Shown: positions 9,225 to 17,412 of the stretch, piece by piece | Position numbering within the stretch: position 1 is the stretch's first letter | Layout: every line of letters begins with the position of its first letter | Source: JAYUDN01 sp043769645 | GTDB lineage: Bacteria > Patescibacteriota > Gracilibacteria > BD1-5 > UBA2023 | DNA: 32,305 nt | Direction: 5' to 3' | Assembly (NCBI GenBank): GCA_043769645.1 | Contig: JAYVJC010000055.1 | Span: 1 to 32,305, forward strand | Made by a program: the position numbers and the translations under genes | The notes under the pieces: model-generated | Told to the model about the DNA's origin: nothing | Seen by the model: only the letters and a program-made list of their open reading frames with translations | The model's database searches: none

Positions 9225-9446
9225 TTAATGAGTAATCATTTTATAAACCATAAAACTGAAGTTATGCTCAGAGATTTCGAGAAATCCATAAATCAGATGG
9301 AATCCCCATTTTTTCACGTCTTTGAGGAATTCGAGGTTTTCGAAAAAATGGAGTACTGATATGATATGAATATCCTTTACGAAATCAATAATGCGAAGCA
9401 ATACAGTAAATCCTTATCCTATTTCACACTGATACATAGCGTTTAG
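9225..9446. other. Gap with two mutually exclusive short open frames; no confident gene
   Basis: Between the genes at 9215 and 9475 the minus strand has a 62-codon frame (9413-9225) without an ATG; its possible TTG start would be at 9401. The plus strand has a 72-codon frame from ATG 9228 to TAG 9446 that needs a TGA read as Gly. Both use codons resembling the genome's style. Neither protein is recognisable. At most one can be real, and it may be a decayed gene remnant. Confidence 0.25.
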
Positions 9447-9474
9447 ACAAGGATCATTTGTATACTTGAGATAA

Positions 9475-9885
9475 TTATACTGGTGGAGGCGGTCATTTCG
9501 GATCCATCCAGAATGCTTCCCATATGTGCCCGTCGAGATCCTCGAAGTCACGACCATACATGAATCCATGGTCATAAGATTCGATCGTTTTTTTTCCACC
9601 GGCAGAGATTGCTTTATCGAAAAAGGTATCGACTTCCTCTCTCGAATCCAGTGAGAGAGCATTGAGAACTTCTGTAGTCGTATGAGCATCGGAGATAGTT
9701 TTTTCTCCGAGAAAGTTGGCACAAAATCTATGCGTGAGCAACATGACCGAAAGCGAGTCATCATAGACCATACCTGAGGCATTTTCATTTGAGAATTCTA
9801 GATTCTGAGTGAACCCGATTGCTTTATAGAAAGCAGTCGCACGAGGAAGATCCGAAACGGGAAGATTAATATAGAGTTTTGCCAT
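9475..9885 (-). CDS. VOC family protein, glyoxalase-like
   Basis: A 136-residue protein. It begins KLYINLPVSDLPRATAFYKA followed by IGFTQN, the classic VOC first strand and helix. It continues with SVMLLTHRFCANFLG and ends GRDFEDLDGHIWEAFWMDPK; D-x-D-G-H-x-W-E gives the usual metal-ligand Glu. A TGA follows the final Lys: read as Gly, it adds GPPPPV before TAA at 9475. This single-module type is common as an uncharacterised lactoylglutathione-lyase-like protein. It is one of three VOC-fold genes in 5 kb (with 5908-6273 and the two-module protein at 10034-10927). Confidence 0.85.
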
Positions 9886-10033
9886 AAGATGAAATGTTAT
9901 GAAATATAAAGTGGAGAGTGTTTTTTTATTTGAGCGGGTATTTTTTTCTATTGGTATTTATTGCTGGAATCTCCCTAAGAGAAGCCCTTTTGAAGCATTT
10001 TTTCCCCCAAAAGAGTTCCTATTATACTGAAAG

Positions 10034-10927
10034 TTAGGAGTTATATGCTTTTTCTATAGCTTCCCAAGAGAGCTTTTTCATCTCCATAAGCGCTTTCATG
10101 AGTTTTCACTTTTTTTCGGTCTCACCACTGCGCATATATTCTGCTAAATTATCGGGGATGAGTTGCCAGGATACTCCATACCTATCTGTGACCCATCAGC
10201 ACATCTCTGCATCCACTACGGCAGAAAGCTTCTCATAGTAGTAGTCAAGTTCATGCTGATTTACACATGGGAGCATAAACGATACGGCACAAGAGAAGTC
10301 GAATGTGTGTGGTCCGGGAGCGTCCATCGCACTCATCACGAAGTCTCCGATGTGGAACTGTGCGTGTTTTATCTTTCATTCGGCACCACCTTCTCACTTC
10401 TCATATCGAGCGAGGATATTCACTCCCGAATCAGTAAATATACTCGTATAGTACTTCACTGCCTCTTCGGCTTTCCCGACTTTTTCCTGGGTAAAAGAAA
10501 GACATGGGGCGATACGCTGAGCGAGAGTGTTCTCTGTATAGAAAAGTTGCCACGAGACACCGTACCTATCCTCGATCCATCCATACTTTTTACTCCATGT
10601 ATACGTATCGAGGGGCATGAGCACTTTTCCTCATGTTGATAGCTTTTCCCAGAGGCTTTGGATTTCATCATGGTCACTCGAACTCACGAAAAATGATATC
10701 GAAGGATCGATATGAAAGTATGGTCCACCATTCAGGGTAGCAAACGGTACGCCGATGAGCTCAAACTCGACGATCATGATGTCTCATTTCTTCGATCCTG
10801 GAAGGTGTTCATTCGGCTCATAATAGAGTCATTTCGTGGTGATTTTTGAATCTGGAAATATAGAAGTGTAGAACTCCGCCATTTCGAGGGCGTTGTTGTC
10901 GTGAGACCAGAGGCAAGTAGTAAGCAT
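10034..10927 (-). CDS. Two-module PhnB-like VOC protein (3-dmu-9_3-mt family)
   Basis: A 297-residue protein made of two copies of the so-called 3-demethylubiquinone-9 3-methyltransferase VOC module. Module 1 has MLTTCLWSHDNNALEMAEF and LMPLDTYTWSKKYGWIEDRY before GVSWQLF; module 2 has APCLSFTQEKVGKAEEAVKYY, MSAMDAPGPHTFDFS and GWVTDRYGVSWQLIP. DRYGVSWQ is the family hallmark and occurs in both halves, so the gene is an internal duplication or fusion, as in known two-domain members. The methyltransferase name is historical; the function is uncertain. Several glycines and module joins depend on TGA codons. It is followed at 9885 by another VOC gene on the same strand, about 150 nt away. Confidence 0.86.
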
Positions 10928-11120
10928 ATAAGTAAATTATACGGTATTTCTTCTATCAAAGTATTTATTTTTCTATTTTTCTTCAAAGGGAAAATATTTA
11001 TCTAAGTATAATACTTTCTTTTTCGTATTCACAAAGAAACATACAAGACAAAGAATTTTAGAGCAGTACAGTGAAATATTTTATATTGAATATTGGGGAG
11101 AGGTGCATCTAATAGTAAAA
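10928..11120. other. AT-rich intergenic gap, nothing recognised
   Basis: Both flanking genes are on the minus strand, so the gap lies downstream of the DUF1398 gene and upstream of the PhnB-like gene. It is AT-rich, and I see no gene, strong hairpin or repeat in it. It probably contains the promoter of the PhnB-like gene. Confidence 0.4.
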
Positions 11121-11507
11121 TTATTTAGGAAAATGTTCAACTATGAGTATATCTCCCAGTATATCGAAATAAGTACAAGTTCCAGCCTTAAGATCGAGAG
11201 TCCATTTCTCGACGCCACTCTCGGCACAGTCACGACAAAATGTCATATAATCTGTACCTCATGATTGGTGAAGGCGAAGTCGCTCAATGAAGGGTTCTTT
11301 ACTCGAGACTTTCGCTATTTTTAGAGGGGTATAGCTCGCAGGTGAGAAGAGTGACTCTGGATTTCCGAAATACTCAGCATGTCAATCAAAGACAAATGTA
11401 TAATATCCAGTGACTCAAAGAGCATGAATTTCTCGAGCGTATGTAATGAAGTCGGCTCAGGATTTCACTTTCAAGTGAGCTTCTTGTATTTGAGATAGCG
11501 TAAACAT
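11121..11507 (-). CDS. DUF1398 family protein
   Basis: A 128-residue soluble protein. It begins MFTLSQIQEAHLKVKSGADF and contains EIHALGVTGYYTFVFDG followed by HAEYFG, then DYMTFCRDCAESGVEKWTLD and a short final strand. This is the DUF1398 pattern (130-residue proteins including Escherichia coli YbcV). Its role is unknown. Four TGA codons fall on family glycines. The 3' end of the RdgB-like gene lies 11 nt upstream on the same strand, so both may be on one transcript. Confidence 0.82.
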
Positions 11508-11518
11508 ACAATAAGAGG

Positions 11519-12061
11519 TTACAGAGATAAGAGGAATTCTCGTATTTTCGCAAAAGGTTTTTCTTCTGTATAGAATCGTTTATATTCAGTCTCATCGAGT
11601 TCTGCTGATCTCTTGTTTGAGAAGTATGGGATAAAAATCTGATCCCATCCGAAGCCATTCTTTCATCGAGGAGATTGAGATATGCTCCCCTTGATGGATC
11701 ACTCGAAAAATTCGAGAAGCTTTCCATCATAGTATCCGAACATACACCGTGCAATCGCATTTCGGTTCGCTCATGATATCATCTGACAGAGCCTCTCGAG
11801 TCAGAGCTCTTGCTCGAAAAACTTGATAAATGGTCCTGGAAGCCTTCATAATGCAGTGAATTCGAGTGAAACATCTTCGACGAGGACAGGTTTTCCGATC
11901 TTCTCATAAGCTTGCTTTACTTTATGTTCCACGATGACTTTCAGATCAAGCGATTGGAGTTCTTCGAGCTCAATCTTCTGGTGAAGGATGGGAAGGCCGA
12001 GAAACTTAATAAGGGAATCAGCTTTTTTCTGGTTTCCGGTGATGAAAGTGATGGATTGCAT
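11519..12061 (-). CDS. HAM1/RdgB-type non-canonical purine NTP pyrophosphatase
   Basis: A 180-residue protein with the HAM1 layout: the N-terminal ITFITGNQKKADSLIKFLG phosphate-binding loop, an LEELQSLD segment, PVLVEDVSLEFTALGRLPG followed by PFIKFF, and later GSIKGSISQSPRGKNGFGWD followed by QIFIP. These are the conserved substrate-binding and metal-binding blocks of enzymes that hydrolyse ITP, dITP and XTP to monophosphates and so clean the nucleotide pool. Asp67 of VEDVSLEF replaces the usual VEDTGL Asp at the same place. At least four conserved glycines are TGA. The start MQSITFITG was preferred over an upstream Met eight residues earlier because it matches the family N-terminus. Length is normal (about 190). 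The ABC ATPase gene is divergent. Confidence 0.87.
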
Positions 12062-12131
12062 GAGATATATTCTATTGTTTTCCACGATAAATCAATACAA
12101 TTCAAGCCTAGTTATTCACCCTTTTCCTTCC

Positions 12132-12794
12132 ATGATTCATCTTCAGCATATCGCAAAAACCTATACGTCTCGAGGAGAAACAGTCGTTCTCTTTACGAAT
12201 CTCGACTGGCAGGTCGAGACGGGAAGCTTTGTCTCCCTCATGGGGGCGAGTGGGGCAGGGAAGTCGACGCTCCTTTCTCTGATAGCGGGGATCCTTCCTC
12301 CAGATAGTGGAACCATTCATCTTGGTGAAACTGATATTACCCAGTTCGGGATCGATGAGATGATCGAGTATCGCGGAACGCATATTGCTTTTATCTTCCA
12401 GTCATTCGAACTGATCCCAAACCTTACCGTCACGGAAAATATCGATCTGGTTCTTGATATTTCTCATGCAAAGCGGCGTTACTCGACACGTGAAATCCTC
12501 GAAAAAGTCGGACTCGGGGACAAGGGAAACCGTTATCCCACTGAGCTCTCATGAGGAGAACAGCAACGAGTGGCGATCGCGCGAGCCTTTGTGGCTGATG
12601 TTCCATTTCTTCTTGCCGATGAGCCGACAGGAAATCTCGATGAGGGAAATGCGGTAAAGATTATGGATCTGATCGATACCCTGCATCAAGAAACGAAGAA
12701 TACTATCATCATGATTACCCACGATCCGAGCATTGCCGCAAGGGCAGATACGATTTATAGACTCCATAATGGTACGATTACTACCACAATGTAA
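12132..12794 (+). CDS. ABC transporter ATP-binding protein (MacB/LolD type)
   Basis: A 220-residue ATPase with Walker A GASGAGKST (38-46), Q-loop FIFQSFELIPNLTVTENI, signature LSGGEQQR (139-146), Walker B PFLLADEPTGNLDE and switch His in IMITHDPS. The first Gly of the LSGGE signature is encoded by TGA, so standard decoding would end the protein there. LTVTENI and DEPTGNLDE are typical of the MacB/LolD/FtsE branch, which powers mechanotransmission or lipoprotein release rather than ordinary import. The partner permease starts 81 nt downstream. The substrate is unknown; lipoprotein or peptide export fits the fold. The start ATG gives the usual MIHLQHIAKTY opening. Confidence 0.93.
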
Positions 12795-12875
12795 CCTGAG
12801 GTTGAGATATATAGTCCAATAAAAAGTGCAATCAATAAATCTTACCCTCCTATTTTATAATTTTTAGATACTACG

Positions 12876-15272
12876 ATGTTCAAGATTTTTCGACTCCTCT
12901 TCATCCGTAACTTCTCATCGGTTTTCACCCTCTTTTTGGTACTTATACTCGCGAGTACTGGATTTCTCGTGATGCGTGAATTGACAGAAAATATTGAACT
13001 CCTGGTTGCGAAAGAAACAGCACCCATTTTTGGTGCTGATATCATCATCGGATCCCCTGGGTATCAGTCGATTCCTATCATCGATCGTGTGAGGCCTATC
13101 CTTTCGAACCTCTCCTACACATGGGGAGAACGGAAAGAGTTTTCGACGACGCTTTTTGATCAAGCAGGGAAGACAGGACTTATCAAAGTGATCGCTTTCT
13201 CGGGGAGTTACCCGCAAAAATGAGTACTTGAGACTGATGCTATTGGTTCGTTTTCGTGAGAGCGTATCTCTATCACTCCAGAAACACTGTCGAGATTCGC
13301 TCTCTCCTGAGTCATTCGTATGGATGAGCGCACTATCCGACCCACTGCTACTATCCGTAAATCGAGTGAACTTGGATTGAGCCTCGGGAGTGAGAATCAC
13401 CTCATCATCCTTCCTGAAAGCGTTCTCTCAGGTTCGATGCTTCTCTCATCTGGATCTCGCCTGAGTCAAGACCTCCTTCTCACCTTCCATACATGAACTG
13501 ATATTCTGAAGATGGCGACCCTTCTCAAGACATCACTCCCTACTGGAGATTTCCGAATCCGTACCTATCAGGATTCCTCCGAGCGGACTATGGGGACGGT
13601 TTCTGAACTCTCCAAATATACTCTCCTTATTCTCGTCGTGGCGGCTATCTTCTCAGGTATTATCCTCCGATCTGCGCATGATCGTCTCTTTCAGGACTTT
13701 GCTCATACGCTCCAGGTGGTTGAGATTCTTGGATTTTCGAGAAAACGACAGCTCGGCATATTCCTCCTTCTGTACCTTCTCTTGATAAGCCTTTCTATCC
13801 TAATTTCTCTTGGACTCTCGGTCATTACATTATTTTTTATTGCGAAGCTTCCTGGAGCCCAGGATTTTGTATTCCTTGCCTCTCCAGTTTTCTTCACGCT
13901 TGAGGTATTTCTGATCTTGGTAGGAGTAGGCTTTATCCCGGCTTGGTCTGAAAAAATGAATATAACTCATGGTTTTAAGATTAGGTTTCCGAGGGTACTT
14001 GCCATAAGCTTTCTACCGAAGATCCAAGCATTTATCCTTCCATTTTTTGGTATGTGGGCGATCGTGGCTCTGATTTTTGAGGATGTACTCTGGAGTCTTA
14101 TGGTTGTCTTTCTGGGGTCTCTTGTTCTACTGTTTGTGGGAGCTATACTCCAGGCTCTATTTCGTTTTTTCCTTCGCAAGAGCGAGCGGTTTCGATCAGA
14201 GTATTTTCTCTTCTATGATGGGATTCGTACCCTTGTCCGTCCTCTTTCTCCCGCGATTCCGATCGGTATTTCTCTTATAGGGATGATTCTCTTTTTTACG
14301 GTTTTTACGCTCTTTTCCCTCGCTTTTCGAGAGAAGCTCAGTATCGATACGAAAACCACGACCAATATCTATACCATCAATATCCTCGATCAAGATATTG
14401 ATATCATCCGGAAAAATTTTCCAGAGGCAAAAGCTTATAGTATTCTCCAGGCTCGGATCGCACAGGTGAATCATCAAGATCTCGCTTCATTTCTCCATAC
14501 GCCGACTCCGAGTCGAGAGTTTTCGAGAGAGTTCAATGTTACGCTTGAATCCCTTCCAGAAATTCCGGTTGTGTCTTGAAAAAAAATCCTGGAAAAGGGT
14601 GAAGTTTCGGTCGATGCGGCCTTTGCAAAAAACCTTGGTGTGGGTCTCGGGGATACGATTGAGTTCCTTGTTTCATGACGATCTTTTTCTCTAAAAATTG
14701 GGAACTTACGAAAGGCGGTTCGAGATGGACTCAGCCCATTTTTCTATTTTTCTTTCGAGAAAAACTCATTTGCCACCGCACCGAAAACCTACTTCCTCGC
14801 AGCAAATGTTCCAGATGTCGAACTCTGGAAAAAACAAGTACTCAATCTTACTGGTCCGCATGTCACCTTTATCGATGTGGGGAGTATCCTCGAACTGGCG
14901 AAAAGTATCGCTTCTAAAGTCCTCTCGGTCATTTCCCTTTTCTTTCTCTCGATGACGGTATTTGTTTTTCTGGCTCTTTCAGCACTTTTTGGTCGTTTCG
15001 AGAGTATCGAACATCTTAAGAGAAGGCTCTATTATCTCTTCGGGATGAGAATCAAAAGTATTCAATATATCTTCCTCACGACTCGATGAACGCTCATCGG
15101 TATTTCTTATAGTATCGGAGTCATCGGGGGCACCCTTACTTTTTACCGTATTTTGCTATCAAGCACCGTGCTTACCTGGAACTGGAACCACGTTTTTGTT
15201 GTAATTTGAGGAGGAGCTCTTATGACCGCTTGATTTCTTATTATTTCCTGGGCACGTTTGAAGTCCAAATAA
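12876..15272 (+). CDS. ABC transporter permease, double FtsX/MacB-type
   Basis: A 798-residue protein reassembled over at least eight TGA codons. One membrane segment near the N-terminus (about 14-33) is followed by a 200-residue extracytoplasmic domain containing GADIIIGSPGYQSIPI, as in MacB periplasmic-core proteins. An FtsX-like group of three helices follows (from about 248), then further helices, a second extracytoplasmic domain (about 490-670) with KILEKGEVSVDAAFAKNLGV and GLGDTIEF, and a final FtsX helix group ending in RLKSK. This duplicated layout resembles YbbP/LolCE-like permeases rather than single-unit MacB. It pairs with the ATPase upstream and is closed by a strong terminator. 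LDIL-type coupling and cargo cannot be judged. Confidence 0.88.
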
Positions 15273-15276
15273 AAAC

Positions 15277-15304
15277 TCCACCTTCTGACCAAGGTGGAAT
15301 TTTA
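15277..15304. terminator. Bidirectional intrinsic terminator
   Basis: TCCACCTT (15277-15284) and AAGGTGGA (15291-15298) form a perfect 8-bp stem with a 6-nt loop, flanked by an A run on the left and ATTTTATT on the right. It lies between the convergent permease gene and the Met/Pro-rich secreted protein gene and can serve both. Confidence 0.85.
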
Positions 15305-15322
15305 TTAAAGCTATATTCGAGA

Positions 15323-15952
15323 CTACTGTTGTAAAGAAGTATTGGGATTCATCATCATCTCAGATTCTGTTGGTTTCATTTTTTTCGGTGCTTTCATCAT
15401 CGGAGCCTTTTTGTCATCCGTAGGTTTTTTCTCAGGCATAGGAGGTACGACGATCCCCTTTGACTCGAGGAATTTTTTGATCAGGGTATTGAGTTCTTTA
15501 CGATCTACATCCGAAAGCTGGTCTATGAGAGATCCAAGTCCTCCTGCTGGAGGTTTCATATGTTCACCACTTCCTATCATCCCTTCTCGATCCGGAGGCA
15601 TCATCCCTTCTCGATCCGGAGGCATCATCCCACTAGATCCTTCTCCTCGGGGAGGTCGTGGCATCATTCCACCAGATCCTTCTCTTTGAGGTGGGCGAGT
15701 CATCCCACTTCCCATCTGATCTGCACCCATCATTGGTGGGCGAGTTTTGTTATCTTTCTTTCCACTTCCCATCATACGAGATCCACCCATCATAGAATCA
15801 TTTCCTGCTGATTCACGGTCTATCATCTGCATATGGTACTGAGGGATCTGAGTTTGCCCAGCCATCATACCATTCGGACCTGCTCCTTCCATAGCAGAGA
15901 CAGTAATAGGGAAGATACTTGCGGATACAAGATACATCAAAAGTTTTTTCAT
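15323..15952 (-). CDS. Secreted Met/Pro/Gly-rich low-complexity protein
   Basis: A 209-residue protein with a signal peptide (MKKLLMYLVSASIFPITVSA). The middle is a disordered, repetitive segment rich in Met, Gly, Pro and charged residues: two tandem copies of MMPPDREG and looser copies such as GGMMPRPPRGEG and MTRPPQREGSG. A compact helical block, SLIDQLSDVDRKELNTLIKK and following residues (about 140-165), comes before a Lys/Pro/Met-rich tail. Met-rich exported proteins sometimes bind copper or protect against oxidants, but no proven motif is present and I assign no function. All 26 glycines use GGN and none TGA, in contrast to neighbours. An ATG 14 codons upstream is possible; the chosen Met starts the signal peptide. 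Confidence 0.8.
   Translation of the reverse strand: MKKLLMYLVSASIFPITVSAMEGAGPNGMMAGQTQIPQYHMQMIDRESAGNDSMMGGSRMMGSGKKDNKTRPPMMGADQMGSGMTRPPQREGSGGMMPRPPRGEGSSGMMPPDREGMMPPDREGMIGSGEHMKPPAGGLGSLIDQLSDVDRKELNTLIKKFLESKGIVVPPMPEKKPTDDKKAPMMKAPKKMKPTESEMMMNPNTSLQQ
15577..15624 (-). repeat. 24-bp tandem duplication inside the Met/Pro-rich gene
   Basis: Two identical adjacent 24-bp units (15577-15600 and 15601-15624) encode the 8-residue repeat PPDREGMM. The unit is a multiple of three, so copy-number change would keep the frame. Partial, diverged copies flank it. Confidence 0.9.
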
Positions 15953-16151
15953 ATGAAAAAATAAAAGAATAAAATTTCCCAGAAATGGAAACACAAAAAG
16001 TATAAGAGGAAGTACTTATTCTCCAAAAAACTATGGAGAGTATTTGTATTCCTTTTTTCCATATTTAGTGAAAAAGTATTTTTACCAGATCTTACTTGAT
16101 CTTATTATGATATATTAAGATTACACTATAATATTCAGTTCAGATATTTTT
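15953..16151. promoter_or_regulatory. AT-rich leader region with candidate promoter for the Met/Pro-rich gene
   Basis: This 199-nt gap has no gene. On the minus strand TTGGAG (16026-16021) and TATACT (16004-15999) are 16 nt apart, about 47 nt before the ATG at 15952. The left part is A/T-rich. The distal part lies downstream of the CsaA-like gene and shows no convincing terminator. Confidence 0.4.
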
Positions 16152-16490
16152 TTATCCAAGTTTCGCTCCATCTGGAACTTCTCGTTCTGGTATGGCGAGT
16201 ATCACGCTCCCATCCTCTCGATAGAATCCCGTACAGAGGAATTCACTCACAAATGGTCCGATTTGTTTCGGCGGGAAGTTTATAACTCCGACTATCTGTT
16301 TTCCGATGAGTTCGTCCTTCGTGTAATGTATCGTAATCTGTACACTCGACTGCTTCACTCCGATTTCAGATCCAAAATCCACCCAGATCTTGTAGGCAGG
16401 TTTCCGAGCATCAGGGAAATCCTCGACGCGGATTATGGTGCCGACACGGAGCTCTACGGATTCGAAGTCTTGCCAGGAGATAGTATTCAT
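16152..16490 (-). CDS. csaA: CsaA-like tRNA-binding-domain protein
   Basis: A 112-residue protein with no TGA. It matches CsaA from end to end: SWQDFESVELRVGTIIRVED, then ARKPAYKIWVDFGSEIGVKQ, the OB-fold EMAP/Trbp111 tRNA-binding core VGVINFPPKQIGPFVSEFL and the C-terminal IPEREVPDGAKLG. CsaA proteins are homodimeric, bind tRNA-like structures and were first described as secretion-related chaperones in Bacillus. Length is normal (about 110). The gene begins 3 nt after the stop of the unknown lipoprotein gene and belongs to a recJ-lipoprotein-csaA run. Confidence 0.92.
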   Translation of the reverse strand: MNTISWQDFESVELRVGTIIRVEDFPDARKPAYKIWVDFGSEIGVKQSSVQITIHYTKDELIGKQIVGVINFPPKQIGPFVSEFLCTGFYREDGSVILAIPEREVPDGAKLG

Positions 16491-16493
16491 GTT

Positions 16494-17390
16494 TTATTTC
16501 GTAAAAAAGTATAAATTTCAGTCCAATTCACCTCTACCTCATCCACCATTACCACTATTGAAAAAGATAAAATGTTCTTTGGTAACTTCTGGATTATATA
16601 CAAATACCCCTCCTACTTTATAAATAAATTTTTGAGAGAAGATGCCACAAGTTTCATTACTATTTTCTGACTTCAATCAACCCTCAGTTAATCCATATTC
16701 AGGAGAGTCTTTAATCGTTTTTTCAATTTCCTCGAGTGACATTCATCTGTATAAAGATTTCTGTAGGTCGTTCAGTACCTCTTTTTTTGAAGGTTTGTAT
16801 TCTTTTTTTGGTGAATAAGAGAGGAAAATTGAGCCTGAATTTTCATATTTGTTTATAGCACAATCATCAGGATTCTTTCATTCCTTTTGAATAATATCTC
16901 TTAATGCATCCTGTATCTTCTGTTCTTTGGGTTTATCAAAAATCATAAATCATTCTCATAAACCATCTCTACCAAGTGAATACATGCCACTACCATTCTT
17001 AGTAAAAATGATATTTCAACCAGACAAAAATGGAAGTGAGGTATCTCAATGCTGTATCATACTAGACTCGAGACGGAGTCAAAGTCACTCAAATTCATAA
17101 ATATCGTATGGAGGTGGAGTATTGCCTTCTGTATAATCTTCACCATATACGGGATATCATCAGATATTTTTTACAAAGGTCGCTACAAGGATAGGATCTC
17201 AGAATTTCTGAATATTTTGTTTTTTTTGAGTTTCTGTAGAAGTTTTCGCATTCAAATTATTTCTCTGAATATCAGGGAGAGACTCATTTTTAATATTTCA
17301 GCTCGTTAAGAGAGGTTTTTTTGAATGATCTTGAGTTGAGCATCAATGCAAAGCAAATATACAGATGAGAATAATGAAATAACGTTGCAT
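16494..17390 (-). CDS. Unrecognised lipoprotein, very rich in UGA-glycine codons
   Basis: A 298-residue protein built across 16 in-frame TGA codons, nearly half of its 34 glycines. The start ATG at 17390 gives a lipoprotein signal, QRYFIILICIFALHGC, whose lipobox Gly is itself TGA. After a polar linker comes a domain with NPDDCAINKYENSGSIFLSY and two regions rich in Gly-Gly (LPFLSGGNIIF, GLGEGFMIF). A Cys pair (about 180 and 242) could form a disulfide. The C-terminus holds FNSGNGGGGRGELDG. I do not recognise a family. It lies 22 nt downstream of recJ and 3 nt upstream of csaA, so cotranscription is likely, but no shared function is apparent. Confidence 0.78.
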
Positions 17391-17412
17391 AATTTTGTAA
17401 ATAGGATTTTTT

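Noticed and set aside
9414..9788. 124-codon minus-strand frame
   Set aside because: It overlaps the clear VOC gene at 9475-9885 in another frame and has no recognisable motif.
9960..10033. Inverted repeat CTTTTG / CAAAAG as terminator of the PhnB-like gene
   Set aside because: A 6-bp stem with a 16-nt loop and no following U run is too weak.
10163..10639. 158-codon plus-strand frame
   Set aside because: It is antisense to the two-module PhnB-like gene, whose DRYGVSWQ motifs are unmistakable.
13512..14579. Separate 355-aa permease starting at 13512
   Set aside because: The frame continues upstream and downstream through TGA-Gly codons to form one 798-residue permease.
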